Below, piece by piece: positions 1 through 43,500 of a DNA stretch of 64,000 nucleotides. Under the pieces are notes generated by a model. It was not told the origin of the DNA. It did not search any database and saw only the letters and a program-made list of their open reading frames with translations. Source of the DNA: Erythrocercus mccallii (Eukaryota > Chordata > Aves > Passeriformes > Dicruridae); NCBI GenBank assembly GCA_013397435.1, contig VZRG01000454.1:62001-126000 (forward strand). Reading direction: 5' to 3'. The translations under genes were made by a program, and so were the position numbers. Position 1 is the first letter of the stretch; the number at the start of each line of letters is the position of its first letter.

Positions 1-531
1 TGAAATAAGGGACAGTAACAACAGCGATAGGAACAGCAGAGCATACAATTCACATCCAATTGCTCACCACCGCTGCAAAACATAACCCTGTCCCAGCCAG
101 AACCAGCACAAATGCAAAGGTCAGTGATTGGTAAAAATTAACAAAAAATCCAAACAACTAAAAACTCCCCAAACCACTGTGTTTATGGAATCTTTTGTGT
201 GTAAGGCAGCCAAGTGCACTCCCCACATGGCATTGGACACTTCCTTTTCCCTGGAAGCCACCCTGGATTCCCCATGCTCTTGAACTTGAAAGCTGCTTTG
301 ATTCACCACGCAGAGCCATGGGAATGGCTGGCTGCCCACTCTCTCAGTCACTGGGAAACACAGCCCATGGCAGCAGGATGGATGGAGGGGAATGCAGCAC
401 CAGAGTGGCATGGACAGCCCTTGCTCTGTCTGCTTGTGGAGCAGGCACAGACTCGCTGCAGCAGTGGCAGGCTCAGCCTGGCAGATGCCAGATCCTGATC
501 CTGTGGGCTCTGCCCCTGCCACGCTCATCTC

Positions 532-661
532 AGGATCCCCAAGCCTGTCAGTGTTTAAGAGGCAACTGGACAGGACAACATGCTTTAGCTTTTGTCAAGC
601 CCTGAATGGGTCAGGCACTTGGAGTAGGTGATTGTTGTAGGTCCTATGCAGCTGAAATACC
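532..661 (+). repeat. CR1 LINE 3'-end fragment
   Basis: The plus strand reads like the terminal part of a CR1 retrotransposon. A frame with SLSVFKRQLDRT matches the extreme C-terminal end of CR1 reverse transcriptase. It is followed by the usual short 3' tail, with motifs resembling TGATTGTTGTAGGTC and CAGCTGAAATAC. It is 5'-truncated to about 130 bp. The family is recognised from memory of avian CR1 tails, without alignment. Confidence 0.75.
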
Positions 662-3600
662 ATCTTTGCCAGGAATCAGGGCTGTGACCGAGCAACTAAG
701 ACAAGAGCTGTGTTGGCAGAACTTCTGTGTACTACAAAGCCTATGTAACAGTGCTTGACACTGAATAATCATTTCAAATATACATGCAAGCTTAACTGAG
801 AAACCAGAAACTACAGATCTCAAGGCGGTGGAGAAGAGAGTAAAAATTTTGGCTTACAGTGCTGCTGTATTCCCTGGAAAGCAAAAGAGCATCGAGGCAT
901 TACACAAGAGGTAGGCTTTATTTGGACATATCTGCAGTTGTTTTCTGTCACACTGTTTCTTCATGTTCCTGGACATTTCTCTCCCCTTTGAGATTATTTT
1001 TATATATGCATGAATATATGTATAGACACACACACCTAAAGCATACTTTGAAATGCACTGTTCTTTTGGCTGAAAAATGTTAGTAAATGTTCCCTTTTTT
1101 CACAATTGAGACAACAAAATAAATGCCAAAACCTGCTTATGCAGTAATATGTTACAAGGAGCTGTTTGAAGTCTCCCATATACAAAAAATTGGCAGAGCT
1201 GCTGTTCTACATCCCAAGTCTGCAGGGTACATTGCAAAAAGGTTGTGTTGGCTGGAGCACAAGTCTGTCTTGTGATGACATGAGACTGCCCCCAGGTATT
1301 CCTGGTAGCTGGATGATTTGAACTCTGTGCCATTATCCAGAAGCAACCAGCAGCCAACCTGTATCTGCTGAGCAAGTCTCAGTGGAGTGCATATTCCTCA
1401 CATCTCCAAGCTGAGATTGTAAATGCATTTCTAGTTTTAGTGAAAGAGACCCATAACTACTACAGGGCTGTAATACAAGGACTTTGCTAATCTGCAAACA
1501 GTCACTTCCAAATGCATGCTGTATTCTCAGGAAAGAGTTCAGTCCTGATTTGAATCTCCCAATTGCAGTTGGGGACCCCTTTACCCTGCATTCCCAGCAC
1601 ACTTTAAAGCTGCGTGGGGTGGTGATGGGCATGTTGTTTCAAGCTGCTTTCTTATGCTTTCCACCTACAGCTTGCTTGACTATTTGTAATTTTTCTTGTT
1701 GGGCCAGTTGGCTTCACCAAACCAACTAGAGTCTCAGTGACAATGCACAAAGTTGCTGCGACTATCCAGGTGCATACAGAAAGGAAATGTAATAGAATAG
1801 CACAGAAAATCCTCATTGCTTTGAGTGTTCTCAAAGTGGACAGTAGAAAAATGTCTTCGCTGTCTCCAGAGGTCTTAATAGCAAATTAAAATAATGAGGT
1901 ACAAGTTTTTTACACTTTTGGCAGTGAAAATTGGCATTCTTACTTTGCTGCAGTCTTGCCTGGGGATATGACTGATTTATATGTCACATTGGGGTTTTAG
2001 GATATGCTTGCCACATTTGGCCAGAGCCAAGTCTGTCTGGCTGTCAGCATGCTGGCTTGGCTTCAGATGTTCTGCTGCTGAAGTCCTGCCTCTGGGAACT
2101 CACCTGTCTCACAAGTGATGCTGCCCTGGGGACTCAACTGGTTTGGATATTTGCAGTCCCTGAGGAACTGTCAGACTCACATCTGCCTGTACAGCTTCAC
2201 CTGGTAGGTTTTGGGTTTCTTCCTGTTTTGATGTCAAGTTAGAGCACTTGGCCCAACAGGTACTGTATTGTCTAAGAGTCTTGCAATTCTCATATACAGC
2301 ATTACTAAACTACCTAACTACCTAACTACAAAGCAGATATAAAAGGTAGCACTGTGATCTATGAAACAGGCACCAGTCCTGTCTTAGAGCTCCCACCTAC
2401 TGGATTTTTTTAGGGCTTTCTCAGTTAACAGATGCTTCCTATTTGAGCTTGTGGATTCTCCTGCATGTGGCAGTCAAATCATAAACCCACAGCGAGACAT
2501 GCTCCTTTCACTGCAGATATTTCTGTGTGCTGCTGCTGATTCTCACCAAATCTGTAAATGCTCTGTCTGCAGGCTCAGGGTATTCTGGAGCAGGACTCTT
2601 GCTCCTTCCTTGGAAGCTGGGCTGCTCTGTGTGCAGCCAACCCTTGTCAGGCCTATGAATGCATTTGTGCCTGACTGGAGCAGATACAAACTCAGGTTCC
2701 ATCCTCCCTTTCCCGACTGGTGGGCTACGTCCCTGTGGTCTTTCCAGGTGAGTAAATATTCCACCTTGTAAGCTCCAGGAAAATAACCTCATTAGGAGGA
2801 ACGGAGCCACCTACCCTGATTACAGCAATTACCAAGGAAGTGCAAATTAAGGGTCAAGTCCCCCTCAACAAAGGCAGGAATCTTAGACAGAGGTTTCTTG
2901 TAAATGGTCATAGCTTTACCCACCAACCAGCTAGAGATGAATGGGAAGCTGTCCCTGAAAGGTCTAAAGGTGTCCTCAAAATAAGATGCTGGGATTGCGC
3001 CGTACTGTGGCACAGTTTAGGGAATGCTCTACAGCAGTGTACAAATGTCAGTTATGGTGCATTATGAGGGCTTAAACTGTCCCAACATGGGCAGCAGCAG
3101 ATCACGGGTCTAAAGGGAAACTTTCTGGTGGAAGATGGCCCTGTCCCATTAGCAGAACTGGGCCTGTGAAGATTTGTGGGTTGGATTTAGAAATCTCCTG
3201 GAGCAGTTAGGTAATAATTAAATGATTGATGCAACTTTTGCAACTCTTAGCACTAAACTTGCACTGCTGGTTCTTAAAAATTTCTCACTTGGAGGGAGGT
3301 GGAACAAAAAGGTCGTGTTTGCCAGCTAGTTCTCCCTAAGCTCAGCTCATTTTGTTTGTTTCCATGAGTCATTTTTAGAACAGGCAACAATAATCTTGAG
3401 TCACACATAGTGTGGAGCCAGCTTCTTAGAGAACATAGCTTTCTTGAGGAGAGTGAAAAATGTCCTGAAAGGAAAAGTGCTGCTCTGGCTTTTGTATGTA
3501 ACAAGAAATTATGTTTTTAAAAAAAAAAAAAACAACAAAAAAAAGCATGATATGCTTGGCTTTTGAAACAGGAAACAACCCTTCCTGTATGTCCCTACCA

Positions 3601-5600
3601 TTCTGAGACCCAGAAAGGCACGGAACCAAAAGGACAAAGGAAAGCTAAGTCGCTCTTGAACAAGTGAGTGGTTGCTGACTGCATGATAATGCACAGGTCC
3701 AGAAATGTGCAGGGGAATGAGACGGAGGCGGCTCCTTGGATCAGGCTGTGAAGTGCAAGTTCACTGTACATCTTTGGCTACTGACTAGCAGCTGCTCTGC
3801 CAGAAACAGCCTTCCTCCTAAAAACACAGCCAGCCCTAGCTTCTGCTTATCTCTAACACCCTCATTTCTGGAAATCAGGTGTCAAGAAATCTTCCCAAAT
3901 CAGGTGCTTTAAAACTCCTCTCACAGTTTCCTTCCTGTGCTCTCAACTCCCCCAGTGTAACCCTAGCTGCACTAGGACCTCACTCAGAGGTTCTCTGTGG
4001 ACAGGAAGTTTTTTGTGCCTGCTTTTCTTAAAGCAGTTCAGCTTCCAGGATGTGATAGTTTGTTGTGGGAATGCCCCATCTCATTGCCTAGAAACACAGT
4101 TTTTAGGAACTATCTGTTCCAAAACTAAGTAACAAAAGCACAAGTCTTCATCTCATCTCCTCAGATGGGAAGGGCTTCAGCTAAACATAATGTGCTGTTT
4201 TATAGCGCAGGGAGTTCTTCCCTCACCTAAAAAAATTCTGAGGCCACAAACAGCTGTTCTGCATTTGTAATAAGGAAAATACACTACACAAACCACTATG
4301 ATAAATACAACTCTATGTGGCATGAACAGACTACTAAAAAGATCAGTTGATATAGAGAATGTACAAGTGACAAACGTATGTACATGTGAAAAATGAACAT
4401 ACAGTCCTGCTCTTGCTTAAACATGGCTGGATTTATTTTCAGCCACAAAAGTGATCAAAATGCTTAGGAGCCGAAGCATCATTTTTATTACCTCCACTGA
4501 GGAATGTGCAAAATAAAATACTGCTGCCTCAAATGTGTTTATCTGTTTAAGCTAAGAAAGCTGCTTTATCCATATAAACAGATGCTGAGTGTTAAACCTT
4601 ACTCAAAAGCAGTGATGCAGGAGGCTGTCACAACAACTCTGACAGGGGGTTGGTTTGTGCATTTGACAATATTGACTAATAACACTATTTCCTTCATCAA
4701 CCATTTTTTTTCTGATTTGTCTTCTACAATGCACCAAAGACAAAAACTTCCCTTCTAATGCAAGTACTGCTGGACTGCCAGAAACAAACCCTGTAAAATT
4801 TTTGAAACTTTTCAAAGTCACCATTTTTCTAGCTAAGCAAAGTTGATTCTGATTTTTCTGACCATGTTTTATTCATTTCCAGCAGCAAGCTTTAATCTCA
4901 AGAGCATCATGACTAACCAGTCATCTTTTCTGCTCCATAAATAGACAATAACTGTTCTAAATCTTTCAGGAGTAGCAACTGCACCTTGCATTCACATCTG
5001 CCCAGTGGAAAGCTGAGGCAAGTTTCTCCCTCTGCTGCTGCTCCCACCTAAGTCACTCACCTTGTCTCCTAGCACAGTGTTTGGCCCTTAAAGGCAAGAA
5101 AGAGAACTGATGTGGGTGAATATCATCTTGCTTCGCACCACCATGGTTTGCAATTGTACTGAACAAACTAATTATGCCAACGCACATTATTAAATAATGG
5201 AAGGAATAAAAAGTCATCAACCATATCCACTATAATTTCACTTTCTTGGCTCTGCTTTACTGAAAACATGAAAATAGCTGACCACAGCTGTAAACTTGAG
5301 TGAAGATGTAAACTTTGATACACTAGGGACAATTTGAAAAACTAGGGAAAAGATTGCAAAGGCAATTGCATAGGGAATAGCAGGAGCACAGTAGAGAAGT
5401 ATCTATTGAGAAGATACTTGTTTAAACAGTTGTTCTGCTTGTACAGGCAAACAAAGGCTTGGGAAGGAGTTCATTTAGCTACAGAAAAGTGTCTTTTATA
5501 GCTACCTCTGGAAACAAAGGACAAGGAAAATGTTTCTGTATAGACTATAAACCCATCACTGAAATCAAATATATAAACTAAATATATTAAAGCTTTGAAT

Positions 5601-5606
5601 TTTATT
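5601..5606 (-). terminator. EMILIN2: Candidate EMILIN2 polyadenylation hexamer (proximal)
   Basis: TTTATT on the plus strand gives AATAAA on the minus strand, about 52 nt after the EMILIN2 stop codon. Use of this site would give a very short 3' UTR. Further AATAAA copies on the minus strand occur near 4867, 4484 and 4429, so the true site may be more distal. Confidence 0.3.
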
Positions 5607-5657
5607 ACACTTAATTTCTTCTGAATATCTTACCCCTCTCCCCTGTTCAAGGTAAAC

Positions 5658-37259
<31,602 letters not shown>

Positions 37260-38080
37260 GGGGCGACGGGCAGCGGCGGCGGGCGAGCGCAGCGGGCCGG
37301 TGCCTCTCCGCGGGCTCCCTCCGTCCGTCTGTCCCTCCGTCCCGCCCGCCCTCGCCCGCTCTCAGCTCCCTCACTGACGCAAATCCCCCCACCCCGTTTC
37401 CGCCCTCCACGGCGGCTCCGCACCCCCCTCCGGCCAAGGCGCCGCTCCCCTCCACCCGCCCGGCCGGCCCCGGCCCCCGCCCCGCTGCAGCCCCCCCGGC
37501 CGGGCAGGAGCCCTGAGGCAGCCCCCGGCCCCGTGTGGCGCCCGGCCGCCATCAGCCGATCTCCTCGGGGCAGCCCCCGCTCCCCGGCCCCTGCCCAGCT
37601 GGCCGCAACAGCCCCCGAAACAGCTTTTTCCCCATGGAAAGCTGACGGGAGCAGAGGGCCGGGCCGCTGGGGAAGAGCCCCCCAGCTCCCGGGGACCCGG
37701 GCTGCTGGGACAGAGAGCAGCCGCGAACTGCGGGGAAGGGACCTCTGGGGTCTTCAGGTGGGGCCGGGACAGACGTGGTGAGCTCCCGGTGTCTGCGGAG
37801 GAGGCTGAGGCTGGTTTGCTGCTTTGTGGCAGCCCTGTGGTCCTGCCTGACACCGGTGCCGTGAGGTGCTCGGTGTTCCCTTTGTGGCCCGATGACAGCT
37901 CATTTTGCCCACTGTCGTGAGAAGGGTGCTGGCGGCTACCTCAGCAAGAAGTGTACAATAAGCCTTTATTTGTAAGGAGGGGTGTTCCGTGGGCAAAGTG
38001 AGAAATGGGCATTCAGCTTCACCTGGGTGTTAAAATCCAGCTCAAGCACCTTGACTGAGTGGCCTGCCCATGTGAGGCCA

Positions 38081-38218
38081 TCCCACCGAGGGCAAGACCA
38101 CAGGAAAGTCCATCTGTCCTCCTCAGCTCCTGCTCTTTTTCAGCAATGGGTCCAACCGAGGGCAAGATCACAGGGATGTTCTTCTATCCTCCTAAGCTCC
38201 TGCTCTTTTGTGAGTTGG
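38081..38218. repeat. Two-copy 70-bp tandem duplication upstream of EMILIN2
   Basis: A unit containing ACCGAGGGCAAGACCACAGG and CTCAGCTCCTGCTCTTTT is followed exactly 70 bp later by a diverged copy (ACCGAGGGCAAGATCACAGG, CTAAGCTCCTGCTCTTTT). By eye about 50 of the first 58 positions match. The duplication lies about 0.8-1.0 kb upstream of the EMILIN2 ATG. Confidence 0.88.
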
Positions 38219-40581
38219 ATTTTTGGGCTGAAGCGACTCTGAACAAAGCATCGAGGCTGGGCCAGGGCAGGCTGCTCCCATCCGTGAGAAGGAAGGAAAG
38301 GGAGAGAGCGATGTTTGGGTGGAGAATAGTTTGGGTGGGAGATTTGGGAACAGTGTGGGCTGTTCCTGCTGAGCCTGACCAGTCCCAACCCTGCTCACGC
38401 GCTCCCAAGGCCTCCCAAGGCCAACAGCAGCTGCTCAGGCTTTCCTAGTTCTCACATGCTGGCAGAGCCAGCAGCAGGGCAGGGCTCTTCCTTCTGCTGT
38501 AGGCAGCAGCCTGCTGACCTCATCATTTGCCCCGACCTGCTGAAACAGGCAAATTTCATCTGCCAGTCTTACTGTGAATCTCACCCAACAACTTCACTCT
38601 GCCTCCAAGTCTGCAGGGAAATAAGCTTTAAATGCTGAGGTCAAAATGATGCATTCAGACTGGTTTTTAGAAACTGTTTCATTGGAAATATATACTAAAG
38701 CTTCTGATCCCCTAGAGAAATGTGTGCCATTACAGATGCACAGGAACACTTCACTGGCAATAAATAGCAATGGAAAAAGATGAGAAGTTGCTTCAATCTG
38801 TCCCATTTCATTTGAAACTCTTCTAATGCTCTGTAGATGCTTTGAAGAGGATAACACCTCACTTAAGGTGAGGAAGTCTTAAGAAATTATCCTTTAACCT
38901 TCTCAAGGGTTAAACAATTTCCTGTGCCACTGTTTGCATTCACAGAAGCATGTAATTCAGGTTTCCTTATTTGTGCTGGCAGAGATTATCTGGAGTTTCC
39001 CAAGCCTGTAGAGAGCAAGACTAGAGTTCAGTCCCTAAAAAGCAATGAAGGCTTTTTCTTCCTTTCCCCCCTCCTCACTCAGCCAAAGAACTCATGAAAT
39101 TGGTCCTTTTCCAAAAGCAATGAGCAACATGGAAGAGCTGTACAATGTCCCACAAAGGGAAAGTCATTAAATAATGAAAGACTGAGGTCATGCCTGTCTT
39201 GAGAATGACTGCATAGTACAAAAACTAATAGACTAACTTAAAATGAGCATGAAGCAACAGTATATTTCCATATGGTAAACACTGAGCTTATATTTTGATG
39301 GAGGAAGACAAAGCAGATGTTATCTGATTTGCCATGAGGGCACCCAACTTACCTGTGAACCCCAGAGTCAATTGCCTGACCAAACATAACACGGAGACAC
39401 CATTAGAAGGAGAATTGTTAGAGCCCCTGCTTACCCCATGGATGTGACAGATAAGTCAGAAGCTTCCTGCAACTTCAGGACTCTCAATGTTTGTTCATTC
39501 AATAACTATGCAAGAAAATCTCTCTTGATTTCTGATATATAGTTGTCCCTTTACTGTCTGGATCAACTACTTTGTAAATATTATGAAACAAGGCTTTGAC
39601 AGCATTTGCTGCCATTTCTTTAAAAGGCTATGTAAGACTTCTTCCACTGCAAAGCACAGTGCATTTTGGAGTTTGTTTCATTTAAAATAAACCATAAAAA
39701 TGAAAACCAAAATCCTGCAGGACCAGTCCCATCTCCCTGAAACTAGAGCTCTGTAGGAACTTGAATACAAGTGCTGCTGCAGAGAGTGAAGTTTTAGTGT
39801 GGCTGCACGATGGCTCAGAAAGGAGTGTCAGCAGAGGATGGCTTGTGCTGCAAGTGTTGAGCTGAATAGAAATGGATGAACTTGGGCGGGTGCATAGAGC
39901 TGAGCTCAGTTCCTCTGATATTCACACTGGGCCTATCAGTGTGATATCAACAGTAACCACTACAGAAACTGGGCTTTGCCTGAATAATCTTCAGCTCAGG
40001 TGCATGCTGAAGATGTGGTCCAAGCTCTGTACATGGCTGCATTTTTTCTGTGGGTGTAACTGGTTTTATTTCACAGTGTAAGTATGAGGGTTAATCATGT
40101 TCTCAAGGAGACAGAAATGTTCACATTTTGTATTTCTGTGCTATGTCCTCTCATCTCTAAAATTCACAATAATCCCAAGAGAGATGATTTTTACAGTACA
40201 TGGAAAGCATCCCTCCACCCCTCCCTACAAATGGAGCATGTAGTCCATGAGTGCACTGAGGACAGCTTCAGTGACTGGTGAGCTCAGTACATACATCCTT
40301 GGGAGACCCAGTTCAGCAATGTGAGTCCATAAATCCTTTGAAATGTTTTTAAAGTTCTTGTTTCTTTACTAAACAGTCTGGCTGTGTTTCTAGCACCAAG
40401 ATCAACTGTATTTTCATACTTCATAACAGGATAATAATGGGGAAACAAGGGCTGTGTGCAAGGGCCTGCCAGAGACAGAAAAGTGCACAGAGCAGGTGGG
40501 CAGAATAATTTGCAAAAACATTACCAGAGTATTTACTGCAGAACTTTAAGAGAGAAATGTACCTGTAGTGGTGTGGTGCAT

Positions 40582-40593
40582 GGGGGGGGGGGG
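40582..40593 (+). repeat. G12 homopolymer
   Basis: Twelve consecutive G bases in intergenic DNA. Long G runs are rare compared with the many A/T runs in this window. Confidence 0.95.
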
Positions 40594-43500
40594 AAATGGT
40601 ATTTTCCCTGCAATTACCACCCTTATCCATCAGCTTTTTCTTTTTTTTGTCTGTAGATTTCAGCAACAAATTGCTTTGTGAATTCTGTGTTCCTTTTCTT
40701 CAGGTTCACTGCCTCAAAACATTGCCAAAATAACCTGAGGTGAATGGTTTTCAGAGAGGTGTTTGTACTGCCTCAATGCTTCTCTTTAATAAAAAAAGAA
40801 ATATTGTAAAAAAAAAGGAAATACTGTCTGTGGCACAGAAGGTCTTTCAGGTACTTCTCACTGGCCATCAGATGTGAGGAGCTGACCTACAGATGTAGGT
40901 TTGTAGTCTGGGTTTACATTTGATGCTGTGTTAACTCAGTCCATGAGTCAAAGCAGGTCACAGTGTCCCTCTGGAAAGAGGAAACGGGTATTAGGCAACA
41001 AAGAAAAGTTTGAAAGGAAGCTGTAGGAAACTCCAGGCTATAAGAGGAAAGCTTGGATGAAGGTGTATGACGCATGCTGGCTTGGATATACCAGGAAAAG
41101 TACTCTGTAGGGAAAGAGGTGTTTGAATACTGTTCTGCAGACGATACAGCCTTGTCCCATTCACTTGGCCTATATGTCATTACATACTAATCTTAACATG
41201 GACATAAAAATTCTAACTTCAATTAGGATGGGTGTTTTGCAACTTTCCCACTCTCAGATGAGAGCATGAGCTTTGTTTGTTTGTTTGTTTGTTAAAAAAA
41301 TTGTTCTCTGTCACAAGAAGTGATGGGTTTCAATTTTTAAATTTTTATGTGTATTCACCTCACTCTGCCAGACACATATTTAGCTGTGAATGTTTAATGA
41401 AAATTAATGACTGAATGAAAAGTAAATAACAGATGTTAATAAAAGTACTATTTATAAACACTTTAACTTAGAGTTAAATCCAAGCAGCAATAGTCAGGGA
41501 TAAATCAATAAATAAATGAGAGAAGGGAGAGCAGAGTATTTTGGTTTTCTCTTAAGTGGAGAGCCACCTTGGAGAGCCATAACAGTTACACAACCACAAG
41601 GATTTTGTTCATTCTGCAACAAAAAGTCTGTAGCAGAGACCATTCTTGGAGCTCTGGAGTATGCAGAGAAATAGCCCATGTGGTTCCAACCAGTGCTTGG
41701 CCACAATTCCTTACTGAAGTGCCATATTTGCCTAGCTAGATACTGGCAGGATGGTGTTGGGGATGTTTCAGTGCGTGGGTGGGCAACCTGGCAACTCCAG
41801 CCTTTCTTCCCTGGTGGTATTCCCTTTTTGGGGAAAAACATTTGTGCTAATTTTATTTATTTAAACAGAAAAACAAATCGGTGTAGTACAAAGAGCCCAA
41901 ACATTGCCTAGTGGTGGCATTCATCAAGTGTTGGTGTTGAAACTGATGCTCTTTATTGTCACTGGTATGTTTTAGCTGGAGAACAAAAGAAATAAAGGGT
42001 ATTCCCTGGGAGCAGCTCTCAGCACACCATTGCATCTGTTCAAGGCCTCAAGGTGGGACAAAAGAGATCAAACTACCTGGAAGAATGATCTGAGTGCTGG
42101 AGCATGCTAAACCTCACGTATGCCACACTTGTGGATCAGCCTATCTACTTTATACTGAATGGTTGTGATGTCCAAAGAAATAGTGGGATTAAGGTCTACA
42201 CTCCTCTCATACGAAAGACAAATGCTCTCTTATATTACTTATTATATAATATGAGAGGACCGACTGACATGTCACCCACAGTTACCATGGTTTTCTGAGC
42301 GCAGCAAGCCTGGACATCCAATATGAGATGACAATCAGAAGAAAACATTTTATTGCTCCACAAGATCTTTCAGTGAAGAGCCCGAGGCTGGCTGACACAT
42401 GTGTAAGGGGCAAAGAAGTTGATGAGTACTGGCATAAAATCAGAGGAGACTGGCATTTCTTGGCAGATGGGATGTTGGTGGGAGGGTAGAGGAGGTAGAG
42501 GGAAGAGACTTCTTTTGTGTCAGCTTATCTTTGATTTGATGAAATTGCCAGGTGACTTCAAGGGAGAAGATGCACAATGTTCTTTTGTTCTTTCCACAGC
42601 TACTGCTTCTCTAACCTGCAGATAAAGTAGGACAAAGCTGGTTTGTACAAAACTACAGTTGGTATCTGTGCACAGGCCCTTCAAAAACTGGCAGGCAAAT
42701 TGCTGGAATGTATTTAAAAGGTTGAGCCTTAAACTATGCACTCTTTACCCTTGCTGTAAAGAGTTTATTTGAATCTTGCGTCTTATGAAATGAAGAGTTG
42801 TCATACTTATTTTGATATTTCACTTTTGATGGTAGTGCAATATTTCAGAATAAAGAATAAAACTGAGGACATTAATTACTGTGCAATCCTCTCCTCTTGT
42901 GGTACAGGGCGGCTTCCAGAGTTTCACAGCATGTGCTGCCCTTCTCAACATGCTGCTCTCTGATTGAAAGTGACAGATTTCAGCTTTCATGATACTTTAA
43001 AGATGATCTGGAATGGAGAGCAAGGGAGTGGCACATGACTTTGCAGTGTTTGAGACAAAGTTGTCGGCAGATTTTTAAACAATTACATTGCTCTTGGTAG
43101 AAAATAACATGATTCTGAACTTGAATTCTTTGTTTATCACTTCATCCAGTCAGTCTCTCGCTGAAGTTCCTGGAGTTTGAACTAAGCAAGAAAGTTATGT
43201 GAGTCTAACTACAACAGGGCAAGTTTCTATGCAGACGTTATAATCTCATTTTAGGCATAATAGATGTTGGTTTATTTAAGGGAATTGATTAAAAATGCAG
43301 TCAGTCCACTTAAAATTAAAATAAGAAGGTCTTCCTGAAAACAAGAGGCGGAAATTCTTTGTTGTCGGTAAGACCTAATACTGTGATTCACAACATCAGT
43401 CTTGCTTCCTTGGAAAAAATAACTCCTGGCTTAATTATTTCCCAATGAAAAAAATGAAGGAAACTTTCCCTATATTTCTTTTGATTCTTATCTATTTTAC

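Larger units (their letters stand above)
1..5657. other. Flank downstream of EMILIN2; no coding exon seen
   Basis: No reading frame here resembles a protein I recognise, and the short frames on both strands look like chance. The right-hand part must contain the EMILIN2 3' UTR on the minus strand. In human, LPIN2 lies tail-to-tail with EMILIN2, so part of this stretch could be a plus-strand LPIN2 3' UTR. I saw no lipin coding exon, so that is inference from synteny only. Plus-strand AATAAA hexamers occur at 1118, 4512 and 5205. An A-rich run lies near 3518-3544, and a CR1 3' end is annotated separately at 532-661. Confidence 0.6.
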
